This document shows positions 34,428-42,878 of a stretch of 64,000 bases of DNA, in pieces. Positions within the stretch are counted from its first letter, which is position 1. Each line of letters starts with the position of its first letter. The stretch lies in the NCBI RefSeq assembly GCF_008710745.1, contig NZ_VYSA01000001.1, positions 682,001-746,000 on the forward strand, in the 5' to 3' direction. The translations under genes were made by a program, and so were the position numbers. This DNA comes from Microbacterium rhizomatis (GTDB lineage: Bacteria; Actinomycetota; Actinomycetes; Actinomycetales; Microbacteriaceae). Under the pieces are notes generated by a model. The model did not search any database. It was not told the origin of the DNA and saw nothing but the letters and a program-made list of their open reading frames with translations.

Positions 34428-34955
34428 ATGGGCGTGCATGATGTTGAGGCGCGGTTGAGTGCGTTGGAACAGACAGTCACGGAGTTGCAGGGGCGTTTCG
34501 CTGCGGACGCTTCCCGCCCCAACTCGGACATGTCCGGCTCGACAGCTGAGGCGTTGTGGGCATTGGAGGGTCTGAAAACTCGTTCCCCCGAGGGCGGGGC
34601 GGTGCTCTATACCGGTGCCGTCGATCTGCCGACCGGAGGCGCCGTGCAGTGGCAGTACAGTCTGGCTGCGTCCGAGGTTCTGGCGCAGGACTGGACGAAG
34701 CATGCGGACTTGTTGGATGCACTGGGGCATCCGATTCGTTTGGCGATTCTGCAAGCCGTGCTGCAAGGGACGGTAACCGCGTCGGGGTTGGTCGAAACGC
34801 TGGAGAGCGGGACGAGCGGTCAGGTCTATCACCATCTGAAAGAGCTGACCACGACGGGATGGCTCGCCCCTGCCGGTCGTGGCGCGTACGAGGTTCCCGC
34901 GGCTCGGGTGGTGCCATTGCTGGCGATCCTGGTGGCTGCGGGGACGCCACGATGA
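34428..34955 (+). CDS. ArsR-like winged-helix regulator
   Basis: The 175-residue protein starts with a short coiled coil (VEARLSALEQTVTELQG). A beta-rich middle (GGAVLYTGAVDLPTGGAVQWQYS) could sense a ligand. It ends with an ArsR-type winged helix at about residues 95-160: HADLLDALGHPIRLAILQAVLQG, SGQVYHHLKELTTTGWL, RGAYEV. The phrase LGHPIRLAIL is diagnostic of the ArsR superfamily. No metal-binding cysteine pair is seen, so a metal sensor is unlikely. The stop overlaps secA2 (ATGA), so it probably regulates or works with SecA2. Confidence 0.75.
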   Translation: MGVHDVEARLSALEQTVTELQGRFAADASRPNSDMSGSTAEALWALEGLKTRSPEGGAVLYTGAVDLPTGGAVQWQYSLAASEVLAQDWTKHADLLDALGHPIRLAILQAVLQGTVTASGLVETLESGTSGQVYHHLKELTTTGWLAPAGRGAYEVPAARVVPLLAILVAAGTPR

Positions 34956-37288
34956 GGCCGCCCGTTCCCTGGTGGGCAGCCCAGATTCTCGGATTGCCGG
35001 GAGCCGTGTCCTTTCGCCGCTACGTGCCGATCATCCGCGACGCGAACGCGCTCGAAGAGCGGATGCGCGCGCTGGATGACGACGCGCTCCGCGCCGAAGC
35101 GGCGTCGCTCGCCTTCCGCACCGGAGAGCGGCGGCTGCAACGAGAGGCCACAGCGCGGTATCTCGCGGTTGCGCGGGAAGCGGCGGCACGTACGGTGGGG
35201 CTGCGCGCGTTCGATGAGCAGCTGCTGGGGTGCTGTGCGCTGTTGTCGGGTCATGCGGTGGAGATGGATACCGGTGAGGGCAAGACCCTTGTCGGCGCTC
35301 TCGCCGCCGCAGGTTTCGCCGCCGCGGGCAGGCGGGTGCACGTGATCTCGGTGAACGACTACCTCGCTGAGCGCGATGCGACCTGGATGGGGCCGTTCTT
35401 CGATCTTCTCGGGGTGAGCGTGGGATGGATCGGCCAGCACACCCCGCATGACGACCGCCGTACCGCGTACAAGTGTGATGTCGTGTACGCGCCGGTGAGC
35501 GAGGTCGGGTTCGACGTGCTCCGCGACCGCTTCACCGTCACCCCGGAAGAGCGGGTGGCTCCGGTGTTCGATGTCGCGATCATCGATGAAGCGGATTCAG
35601 TGATGATCGACGAGGCGATGGTCCCGCTCGTGCTCGCCGGTTCCTCCGAGCACGAGGCCGACGAGTTCGACCACGCCACTGCACTCGTGGAGGCTCTCGT
35701 CCCGGATGAGGACTTCACCGTCGACGCAGACCAGGCCACCGCCAGCCTGACCGACGACGGACTCGACCGGCTGGAGGCGAAGCTCGGCGGGATCAACCTC
35801 TACGACGTGGAGCATCTGGGGATGTTCACCCGCATCAACCTCGCCCTGCACGCCCGGGTCCTGGTGCACCGTGACGTGGACTACCTGGTGGCCCACGGAA
35901 AGATCACACTGATCAACACCACCCGGGGACGGGTCGCGCATCTGCAACGATGGCCCGACGGCCTCCACGCCGCACTCGAAGCAAAGGAGCACCTGCCCGT
36001 CTCCGCGCCCGGGGTGATCCTCGACCAGATCACCATCCAAGACCTCCTCCTCCAGTACAAGACCACGGCCGGAATGAGCGGCACCATCACCGCGGTCGCG
36101 GAGGAACTCATCGAGTTCTACCGGCTCCCCGCAGGCCGCGTCGAACGACACGAACCCAACCAGCGTATCGACACCCCCGACATCATCGTGCTGACCGAAG
36201 AAGCGAAAACCGCGGCCATCATCAGTGACGTGACAACACGACACCAGACGGGGCAGCCGGTCCTCGTGGGGACACAGAGCGTCGCCGAGTCCGAAGCCCT
36301 CGCCGCCCGCCTCGACGCGACCGGGGTTCCGGTGCGGGTGCTGAATGCGAAGAACGATGCTGAGGAAGCCGAGATCGTGGCACGTGCGGGCGAGTACGGC
36401 GCTGTGACGATCTCGACACAGATATCCGGGCGGGGCACCGACATCAGGCTCGGAGGCTCTGACGGGCGCGACCGGGACCGGGTCGTGAAAGCAGGGGGCC
36501 TCGCTGTGATCGCGACAAGCCGATACCCCTCCCGTCGACTTGACGCGCAACTGCGCGGGCGGGCCGGACGGCAAGGCGACCCCGGCGTCAGCTGCACTTT
36601 CCTCAGCTTGGACGACGACGTGATCCAGTTGCATGCCACCGACCGCATCGTGACCCGCATCCACCGGGAACAGAGCACGTTGCCCGGCGTCACACGCCAG
36701 AAGATCGCCGACCAGTGCCAGGCGATCGCGGAGAGCCAGCGCACCGACCGCCATCGTGCGACCTGGGTCTACAACCGCGCCATCGCCGCACAACGAACAG
36801 CCGTCCTCGCGCACCGCGAAGAGATCATCGACAGCTCGGTCGCGGACGGACGAGTGCGCGACCTCATCGCCGAGCACTGGCAGCGCCTCGTAGATGCTCG
36901 GGGGCTGGCACGCGTGTCAGAGACCACCCGGGCCGTCGCGCTGTTCTACCTGGATGAGCAATGGGTCTCGCACCTGACCGTCTTGCAGGAGATCAGGGAC
37001 GGCATCCATCTCCGCGCACTCGGCGGCGAGAAACCGGCCGACGAGTTCCACCGGCTCGCCCTCCGCGAGTTCCACGGCTTCTTCGACCGCACCTACCGCG
37101 AAGTCGCGGACTTCATCGCGGGACTCAGTCCCGACGATGTCGGCCGCGATCTCACAGAGTTGGGGCTCCGACGCCCCTCCGCGACCTGGACGTATATGGT
37201 CACCGACGACCCCTACGGCAACCCCGGAGACCGCTTCATCCGCCGGGTCGGAAGGTTCGTCCGCTCCACAATCCTCAACCTCGAATAG
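34952..37288 (+). CDS. secA2: SecA2-type preprotein translocase ATPase
   Basis: This is a 778-residue SecA paralogue of the accessory (actinobacterial SecA2) type. Walker A is MDTGEGKT at residues 105-112, Walker B is AIIDEADSVMIDEA, and motifs STQISGRGTDIRLGG and AQLRGRAGRQGDPG of the second ATPase domain are intact. The preprotein cross-linking region is shorter than in housekeeping SecA, and the C-terminal zinc-binding SEC-C motif is absent. The housekeeping secA is not in this window. It would power export of a subset of proteins through SecYEG. Finding it as cargo of an island between att-like sites, coupled to a regulator, is unusual. Confidence 0.88.
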   Translation: MRPPVPWWAAQILGLPGAVSFRRYVPIIRDANALEERMRALDDDALRAEAASLAFRTGERRLQREATARYLAVAREAAARTVGLRAFDEQLLGCCALLSGHAVEMDTGEGKTLVGALAAAGFAAAGRRVHVISVNDYLAERDATWMGPFFDLLGVSVGWIGQHTPHDDRRTAYKCDVVYAPVSEVGFDVLRDRFTVTPEERVAPVFDVAIIDEADSVMIDEAMVPLVLAGSSEHEADEFDHATALVEALVPDEDFTVDADQATASLTDDGLDRLEAKLGGINLYDVEHLGMFTRINLALHARVLVHRDVDYLVAHGKITLINTTRGRVAHLQRWPDGLHAALEAKEHLPVSAPGVILDQITIQDLLLQYKTTAGMSGTITAVAEELIEFYRLPAGRVERHEPNQRIDTPDIIVLTEEAKTAAIISDVTTRHQTGQPVLVGTQSVAESEALAARLDATGVPVRVLNAKNDAEEAEIVARAGEYGAVTISTQISGRGTDIRLGGSDGRDRDRVVKAGGLAVIATSRYPSRRLDAQLRGRAGRQGDPGVSCTFLSLDDDVIQLHATDRIVTRIHREQSTLPGVTRQKIADQCQAIAESQRTDRHRATWVYNRAIAAQRTAVLAHREEIIDSSVADGRVRDLIAEHWQRLVDARGLARVSETTRAVALFYLDEQWVSHLTVLQEIRDGIHLRALGGEKPADEFHRLALREFHGFFDRTYREVADFIAGLSPDDVGRDLTELGLRRPSATWTYMVTDDPYGNPGDRFIRRVGRFVRSTILNLE

Positions 37289-37354
37289 CGCGAGGTCGGC
37301 CAGGCACTGCTGGCGCAGCCTGGTGAGCTCTCACGATGCCGCATTAGTTGTTCG

Positions 37355-37373
37355 GTTCCTATCAGCGAGGAAT
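37355..37373. repeat. Degenerate att-like site, copy 3
   Basis: GTTCCTATCAGCGAGGAAT matches GTTCCCATCAGCAAGGAAT at 38099-38117 in 17 of 19 positions. It shares the left arm with copy 2, whereas copies 1 and 2 share the right arm. This is what tandemly integrated elements using one core would leave. It lies between secA2 and the ComJ-like gene. Confidence 0.5.
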
Positions 37374-37477
37374 CTCCCAGGTCTTCCAAGGTGGCCGCGC
37401 ACCGATGTGAGCCTCATTTCCGGTGATCTGCATGATCCCCCGTGCACGACATCGAGGATGTCGTAGAAGATGAGCGT

Positions 37478-37987
37478 ATGGGTGTGCTCTTTGACGATCT
37501 GGTATTCACGTCGTATGCGCAGATGACCTTGACGACGGGGACGGTCGAAGCGCCGATCCCTGATGTCGCGTTCGTCGGTCAGGAGAACGGGCTGTGTGGG
37601 GCGGCAGTCGCCGGGGCGCTGTTTCTCATCACAGGAACGCACACCGGCGATGTCCCTGTGCGAGTCAGCCTGTGGGACGAGGCGCCCGACCTCAGCGAGT
37701 GGGAGGAAGTGGTCGAGGCGAGCATCGTCCCCGCCGGCGAAGCCGCATTCGCCGGGTGGGCAGACGATCCGGTGGTGCGCTTCGACCTACCCGCCCCCAG
37801 CTATCGCGTGCGATGGAACGCCAAGGGGCTGGACGCCGGCCACGCTCAGGACAACACTGCAGATCACCCCGCACCCGACGCCTACGAGCTGATGCTCTGG
37901 CCAGCACCGTACTCAGCCGACGCGATCCTGCGACGCACCGCAGCGCAGGCCGCGTACTGGCATGACGAGGGATTCACCCGTCGCTAG
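37478..37987 (+). CDS. Hypothetical protein, ComJ-like
   Basis: This 169-residue acidic, beta-rich protein has no signal peptide or membrane helix. Its outline resembles the competence nuclease inhibitor ComJ: an N-terminal DLVFTSYAQMTLTTG strand pair, a GLCGAAVAGALFLITGTHTG segment, then VVRFDLPAPSYRVRW and a C-terminal YELMLWPAP. The similarity is seen by eye and is weak. If correct it could inhibit a nuclease or act as an immunity protein. The ATG at 37478 is preferred over 37442. A perfect dyad ACGACATC-GAG-GATGTCGT at 37446-37464 sits just upstream and may be an operator. The gene is alone between two att-like sites. Confidence 0.55.
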   Translation: MGVLFDDLVFTSYAQMTLTTGTVEAPIPDVAFVGQENGLCGAAVAGALFLITGTHTGDVPVRVSLWDEAPDLSEWEEVVEASIVPAGEAAFAGWADDPVVRFDLPAPSYRVRWNAKGLDAGHAQDNTADHPAPDAYELMLWPAPYSADAILRRTAAQAAYWHDEGFTRR

Positions 37988-38105
37988 CCAGCGCTCTCGT
38001 GCTACGGGAGGCGGAACAAGTCACCTGGTCTACCCCGTCGCTGCCGCGAGTCTGGTGCTTCCGAAACAGCGACGTGACCTCGCCCGCGTAGCACTTCAGT
38101 TCCCA

Positions 38106-38133
38106 TCAGCAAGGAATGGAAAGTACACCTCGG
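38106..38133. repeat. Att-type direct repeat copy 2
   Basis: This is an exact 24-bp copy of the comM junction sequence, followed by T and CGG, in direct orientation, with the TAGCCGCCG arm motif at 38150. The 3.85 kb between copies 1 and 2 holds the ArsR-like, secA2 and ComJ-like genes and no recombinase. That segment therefore looks like a passive cassette (CIME-like) next to the larger element. The 233 bases from 37988 to 38220 hold no other recognisable feature. Confidence 0.8.
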
Positions 38134-38220
38134 CTGGGTGACTTCATTGTAGCCGCCGAGGGGGTTGTTGACGGGGTTGATCATTGGTGCAGGTCTCAGG
38201 CCGGCGATCGCCGACTCAGA

Positions 38221-38796
38221 TCAGGCGGGGGCGAGGTAGACATTGCCTCGGTCTGAGATCTCGTAGCCAGTGGTCAGGCTGCGGGTGAGGCCGAGGTTCT
38301 TGAGTTTGCGGATGTCGATCTTCACTGCGTCCTTGTCGCGATCGAGAATCCTCGCTAGTTCCGCCGCGCGCGTGCCCGGCTGCTGTCGGATCAGCCGGAG
38401 AACTTCTCTTGTCCAGGGACCGTGGCTGCTGCGAGCGTCAAGTCTGTCCAACGCGCGAGTGATTGCTGCGCGCTCATCGGCGGCTAACTCGGTGGTGGCG
38501 GCGAGTTCGATGCGTGGGTCCGCTCCTCCCCATGACAGTTGGATTCGGAAGACTGGATGGGCTGGGTCTCCGCGCAGACTTGCGATGATCTCGGCGGCCG
38601 TGCTGAATCCGGCGTGCTCCGCGTCTGCTGGGGTGATTGACGCCGCGTCGGTTTCCTGTATTTCGTCGACGACCATGATCCCGGCGACCGAGTGGAACCG
38701 GTGCCCCGCCGAGACGCGCGGGGTCTCCCACCGACGGAAGACGACCGTGATCTCACCACGAGCGATGCTCTCGGCAACAACGTTGGTGAGGATCAT
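38221..38796 (-). CDS. ASCH-like domain protein with C-terminal winged helix
   Basis: The 191-residue protein has an N-terminal region resembling the ASCH/PUA-like fold (MILTNVVAESIARGEITVVFRRW, VSAGHRFHSVAGIMVVDEI), a family linked to RNA or modified-base binding. A C-terminal winged-helix segment follows: VLRLIRQQPGTRAAELARILDRDKDAVKIDIRKLKNLGLTRSL. The combination suggests nucleic-acid binding with a regulatory output. The exact role is unknown. It is the first gene beyond the internal att copy, transcribed toward it. Confidence 0.55.
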   Translation of the reverse strand: MILTNVVAESIARGEITVVFRRWETPRVSAGHRFHSVAGIMVVDEIQETDAASITPADAEHAGFSTAAEIIASLRGDPAHPVFRIQLSWGGADPRIELAATTELAADERAAITRALDRLDARSSHGPWTREVLRLIRQQPGTRAAELARILDRDKDAVKIDIRKLKNLGLTRSLTTGYEISDRGNVYLAPA

Positions 38797-38856
38797 CTGT
38801 CAACTCTACGAACGACTCTCACCCCGTGGTGCTCCCCCGCGGCGTTGGAATTGGCA

Positions 38857-39612
38857 TTACATCTTGGATTCGCCGAGTCGACCCTCGAGTTCTTTGAGGG
38901 TTCGACTTTGCTGTTCGTTGAACAAGGCGCTGGTGTATTCGGAGACGAGGTCGGCTGTTCCGCTGAGGTCGATCGGCGGTTCTGCCGCGGCGAAATCGTC
39001 GATCGCGATGCTAAAGGTAGTCATGAAGTCCTCGACCAGATCGGCGACGTCCTGCTCGGTGCTGTCGGGGCCGAGCCGGGCGAAGCGTTCGGAGATGCGG
39101 GTCACCTCCGGCGCCAGCCCTGGCGCGCTGAGTCGCTGGTAGAAGTTGGCAAGGTGCGGCATTCCGTCCTCGCCGACAAGGTGGGCCAGGAGCACGGACT
39201 GATCCCGGTCGATCTTCATCATTTCCGGCGACAGTCCCGTGGCTGCGAACAGGGCGAGGAATGGGGCCAGCTCGGGTGGAAGGTCTGGGGCGGCGTTGTG
39301 ATCGCGGAGTCGCGCGATCAGGTCTCGTTGTTTGGTGAGGTGGCCGATCTGCCTAACCAGTTCCTCGTCCAGCTCATCCAGCAACCCTTGGGCATCGTCG
39401 TCGGTGTCGTCGAGAAGGTCAGGCATTCTCTCTAGCGGGATGCCGAGGGAAGCGAGGCGTTTGATCCGCAGGACACGGATCAGATCATGGACGTTGTACT
39501 CTCGGTAGCCGTTGCTGCGACGCTCGGGCTCCGCGAGAACACCGACGTGATGGTAGTGACGCAGCGCGCGGACGGTCACTCCGGAGAGTCGCGCCAGTTC
39601 ACTGCTATGCAC
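38857..39612 (-). CDS. MerR family transcriptional regulator
   Basis: The 251-residue protein starts with a MerR helix-turn-helix and wing: SSELARLSGVTVRALRHYHHVGVLAEPERRSNGYREYNVHDLIRVLRIKRLASLG. A long coiled coil with LDELDEELVRQIGHLTKQRDLIARL follows, then a ~140-residue helical ligand domain of unrecognised type, not TipAS. The start overlaps the 3' end of the MFS gene by eight bases, so the two are one operon and the regulator probably controls the exporter. Confidence 0.88.
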   Translation of the reverse strand: MHSSELARLSGVTVRALRHYHHVGVLAEPERRSNGYREYNVHDLIRVLRIKRLASLGIPLERMPDLLDDTDDDAQGLLDELDEELVRQIGHLTKQRDLIARLRDHNAAPDLPPELAPFLALFAATGLSPEMMKIDRDQSVLLAHLVGEDGMPHLANFYQRLSAPGLAPEVTRISERFARLGPDSTEQDVADLVEDFMTTFSIAIDDFAAAEPPIDLSGTADLVSEYTSALFNEQQSRTLKELEGRLGESKM

Positions 39613-40861
39613 CGTCGGCCTCCGCCTTCTCGCCTCTCACTGCCTGTTCGCTCTGGGGTTCCAGACTACGCAAGGACCGTGCTGACAGGCCGAGGACGAG
39701 GGCGATCAGCCATAGCGAGGCGAGAAGCACCGCTGCGACATTCACCCCGACGTACTCGGTCAGTACCGCAGCGGCGACGATTCCGACCGGCGGGGCGGCG
39801 GTCATGATCGCGTTCTGTGTTCCCATGATCCGTCCCCGCATCTGCTCGGGGATTCGCTCGATCATCAGCACCCCGACCAGGCTGCCGAACAGTCCGCTGG
39901 ACAGCCCGACAACGAACGCCCCGGCAAACACCACCCACACCGAGGACAGGGAGGCGATGATCCCAAACCCGAGGGTGCTGCCGATCAGCCCGGCCAGGAA
40001 CCACACTCGCCGGCGTCCCCTCGTCCCAGCAACCGCGTAGACCGTTCCGCCGACGAGCATCCCACCAGCGAGGGCGGTGAGAACGAACCCGAGCATTCCT
40101 GACTGCTCGAGCAGCGTGAAGTAGACCGGCAGAATCAGCCCTTGCAACGAGGCGAGCACGATCACCGACACAAGACTGAGCGTCGTCGTGACCAGCAGGA
40201 ATGGGCTTCGGAACAGCACCCGCCACCCGTCACGCAGCTGTGACCACCCATTCCCCGTCGTTGTCGCCGCCGCGCCGACCGCAATCACGATCACCCCAAC
40301 GCGGTGCGGGATGAACAGGGTGAGTAGTGCGGCAGCCAATGAGGTTGCCGCGGTGATCCACAACACCGTAGACCCGTCGAAAAGCACCATTAGCGCACCT
40401 GCCATCGCCGGGCCGAGCAGCAGCGCGACTGCGCCCAACGCCTCACGGATGCCCATGAGCCGTTCCGCAGCGATCCCACCGTGACGCACGATCGCCGGCA
40501 ACAGAGCATCCCTCGCTGTCATTCCAGGCACGTCACCCAGCGAACCAATGACGCCGAACAGAATGAACCACCCCAAGCTCAGCCCCGAGATCATGTCGAT
40601 CAACGGGAGAGCTGCGACCGCTGCCGCCGAGACGAGATCGGTCACGACCGACGATGTGCGGCGGTTGATCCTGTCGATCACCACCCCCATCAGCAGACCA
40701 GCAAGCACCGCCGGGATCGCGGTGGCTGCGGCAACCGCACCAGCGCCCAGGGCGCTGCCAGTGACCTGCAACACGATCAACGGCAGAGCAACCCCAGCGA
40801 TCGAGTTGCCAAGCAAGGACAGCAGTTAGGACGCCAGGTACGCCAAGGGAATGAGCTTCAT
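39605..40861 (-). pseudogene. MFS efflux transporter with an in-frame stop at codon 12
   Basis: The protein is a 12-helix MFS exporter of the macrolide-efflux type (GVVIDRINRRTSSVVTDLVSAAAVA loop, QMRGRIMGTQNAI in the second half). The natural ATG at 40861 opens MKLIPLAYLAS and then meets TAA at 40828-40826, after which the family sequence continues in the same frame (LLSLLGNSIAGVALPLIVLQ). A CAA-to-TAA change would explain it. Restart at TTG 40816 would give a 403-residue protein lacking the start of helix 1, so residual function cannot be excluded. TTGACT at 40898-40893 is a candidate -35. Confidence 0.7.
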
Positions 40862-40950
40862 ACATCAAGTCAGAACCATGACGTAAGGGCGGAGTCAAGC
40901 CCCGCACAGGTGAGCACTCCCCTAGACGAACTTGCCTACGTCCGTCCTGT

Positions 40951-41490
40951 CTGCTCGCAGCGCTCATCGCCGGCACCGAATACCTCGACGGCCAGCTCCG
41001 CACCACCCTCAGCGCCATACCCAAGCGAGGGCGTGTGCTCGCGGCGAAGTTCATCGTGATCGCCTTGCTCGCCCTGCTCGTCGGCATCATTGCCACTGGC
41101 ACGGCTGTCCTCCTCAAACATGCCGTACTCGGCGAACATGGGCTCTCCCTCGGAGAGTTCACCGCGGCTATCGAGTGGAACCTCGTCGGCGTCGCCGTGA
41201 ACTACACGCTGATAGGACTAATCGCCGCCGCCGTCACCATCCTCGCCCGCACATTCATCGTGACCCTCGTCGTACTCGTCCCGTTGGTGCTCGGACTCAC
41301 CATCTCCCTGCTGGGAGTCATCCCGGCCCTGAAGTTCCTGCCGGACCTCGCTGGAATCCAACTCTTGACGAGCTATCCGGGAATCGGACTTCTCGACCCA
41401 ATACCAGGCGGATTCGTCATGGCGACGTGGACCGTGCTGTTCGGGGTCGCGTCCTGGCTCATCTTCCGCAGACGTGACACCAATGGCTGA
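40951..41490 (+). pseudogene. ABC-2 type permease, 5'-truncated
   Basis: Homology to the permeases at 44.6-46.0 kb begins abruptly at LAALIAGTEYLDGQLRTTLSAIPKR, matching the middle of those proteins (for example GVIASTSEYIGGQIRTTLVAIPDR). It continues through four membrane segments to the normal C-terminal sequence ending LIFRRRDTNG. About 80 N-terminal residues are missing and no start is present. It is a remnant of a duplicated exporter module. Confidence 0.8.
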
Positions 41491-41540
41491 GGATGGCGTC
41501 AGCGGCCGGCGCCCGAACAGACCTCACCTCTGGGAAGCAG

Positions 41541-41728
41541 ATGCTGAGGAATGGCGGGGCGAGCTTCTCACCGCTCGTCACTCGGGCTCGCTCTCATCAC
41601 ATCCCGGTTGATCCCGTCGCGTTCGACTGCGTGAAGCTGATCGTCGTTCGTTCAGGCAGCTCTCTCCCGTTCAGCGAGTCCGATACTCGCACGTGAAACT
41701 CGGAGATGCTGTTGTCGCGCGGTCGAGT
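41541..41728 (+). pseudogene. AraC-type regulator fragment, frameshifted
   Basis: From the ATG at 41541 the product reads MLRNGGASFSPL, then VDPVAFDCVKLIVVRSGSS, closely matching the N-termini of the two intact AraC genes at 51.1 and 54.3 kb. One base is missing near 41692 (GTRHVNVGD in the intact copy becomes a shifted HVKLGD), creating a stop. After about ten more codons homology ends. The region to 41781 holds nothing else recognisable. It follows the truncated permease, the same order as at the intact FtsX-AraC pair. Confidence 0.85.
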
Positions 41729-41781
41729 AGGAACAGCCCGCAAGAGCGGACGTATCCACAGTTGGTGAGTGGAGGTGCCGC

Positions 41782-42156
41782 CTATTCACTACTTGGGCGG
41801 CTGATCGTGATGGTTCCGCTGGTGAGCGCGTCGCGGAGGCATCCGGCAATGCGCTGCGCATCGTCCTCGGTTGAGTCCGCACGCAAGGTGAGCCCGTACC
41901 CGGAAGCAGGGAGGTCCGCCGTCATCACCGCCGTGTCGACGCTCGGGTCGCCGTCGCATCGCTCGTCACCTGCGAATCTGGGGTCGCTGACGCCGACCGA
42001 CCACTCCTGCCCTGGACCGTCGACCACGGTCGGCTCTGAGACGCCCGCGCATCCGACGACGCTCCCTGCCATCATGACCGCGACGCTCATGGCGAGGAGG
42101 CGGGCCGCGCCTCGAGTGCGGCGGTGGCGGCTCGGCACGCGGGTGATGCTGCTCAT
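41782..42156 (-). CDS. Small lipoprotein
   Basis: The 124-residue product has a basic start, a hydrophobic stretch LLAMSVAVMMAGSVVGC and a lipobox (VVGC) with the acylated Cys near residue 36. A short globular domain with two further Cys (CDGDPS, AGCLRD) could be disulfide-bonded. The ATG at 42156 overlaps the response-regulator stop as ATGA, with ATG 42171 as an alternative. Third in the operon behind a two-component pair, it may be a ligand-sensing or immunity lipoprotein. No named family is recognised. Confidence 0.7.
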   Translation of the reverse strand: MSSITRVPSRHRRTRGAARLLAMSVAVMMAGSVVGCAGVSEPTVVDGPGQEWSVGVSDPRFAGDERCDGDPSVDTAVMTADLPASGYGLTLRADSTEDDAQRIAGCLRDALTSGTITISRPSSE

Positions 42157-42878
42157 GGTTTGGTGCTCCATCGTGGTGCGGTTCCTGTCGATAGTGGCGG
42201 TCGAACCGGACGAGGTGCTATCAGGCCGTGTTCGTATGCGGCGATGACGAGTTGGGCGCGATCGCGGGCGGCGAGTTTAGCGAGCAGGCTGCTGATGTGG
42301 GTCTTGACCGTGTTGTGGGAGACGGTCAACTCGACGGCGATGTCGTCGTTGGAGCGCCCGCGGGCGACGAGCGTCAGGACATCTGTCTCACGCGGGGTGA
42401 GCTGAGCGAGACCCATGGGCGTGTCGGTTGGGCGGTGGTCGAGGTAGTGCTCGATCAGGGTTGTGAGGATCGTGGGGGCGAACAGTGATTCGCCGTGGTG
42501 AACGCGGCGGATCGCGTCGATGAGTTGGTCGGGGCGTGCGTCTTTGAGGATGAAGCCGCTGGCCCCGGCGCGGAGCGCCCCGTAGACGTATTCATCGAGG
42601 TCGAACATGCTGAGCACGAGCACCCGGGTGTCCGTGAGGCTCGGTGCGTGGGTGATCTGCCTGGTCGCTTCGATGCCGTCGAGTTCAGGCATGCGGATGT
42701 CCATGAGGACGAGGTCGGGGCGCAGCTCACGAGCTGCGGTGACCGCCTCTGCCCCCGTGCCTGCTTCACCCACCACGCTGAGGTCGGGTTCACGATCGAT
42801 GGCGATGCGGAGGCTGTGCCGGAGCAGAGCCTGGTCATCGACCAGCAGCAACCGGATCTGCATGGGGCGCGTGCTCAT
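42153..42878 (-). CDS. NarL/LuxR-type response regulator
   Basis: A receiver domain (IRLLLVDDQALLRHSLRIAI, phospho-acceptor Asp in DLVLMDIRMPELDG, Lys in FILKDARPDQL) precedes a LuxR helix-turn-helix (LTPRETDVLTLVARGRSNDDIAVELTVSHNTVKTHISSLLAKL). The length of 241 residues is slightly long because of a C-terminal tail (RPVRPPLSTGTAP). The start overlaps the kinase stop (ATGA). It is divergent from the ABC exporter genes at 43.8 kb, which are its probable targets. Confidence 0.93.
   Translation of the reverse strand: MSTRPMQIRLLLVDDQALLRHSLRIAIDREPDLSVVGEAGTGAEAVTAARELRPDLVLMDIRMPELDGIEATRQITHAPSLTDTRVLVLSMFDLDEYVYGALRAGASGFILKDARPDQLIDAIRRVHHGESLFAPTILTTLIEHYLDHRPTDTPMGLAQLTPRETDVLTLVARGRSNDDIAVELTVSHNTVKTHISSLLAKLAARDRAQLVIAAYEHGLIAPRPVRPPLSTGTAPRWSTKP

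Noticed and set aside
34556-34951. Upstream extension of the secA2 frame into the ArsR-like gene.
   Set aside because: SecA similarity begins after ATG 34952, which overlaps the upstream stop by four bases; the extension is arginine/glycine-rich shadow.
40861-40900. Possible MerR-type operator (TTGACT with a 19-base spacer) ahead of the MFS gene.
   Set aside because: The spacer shows no convincing dyad and the -10 is poor, so it is mentioned with the gene only as a candidate -35.
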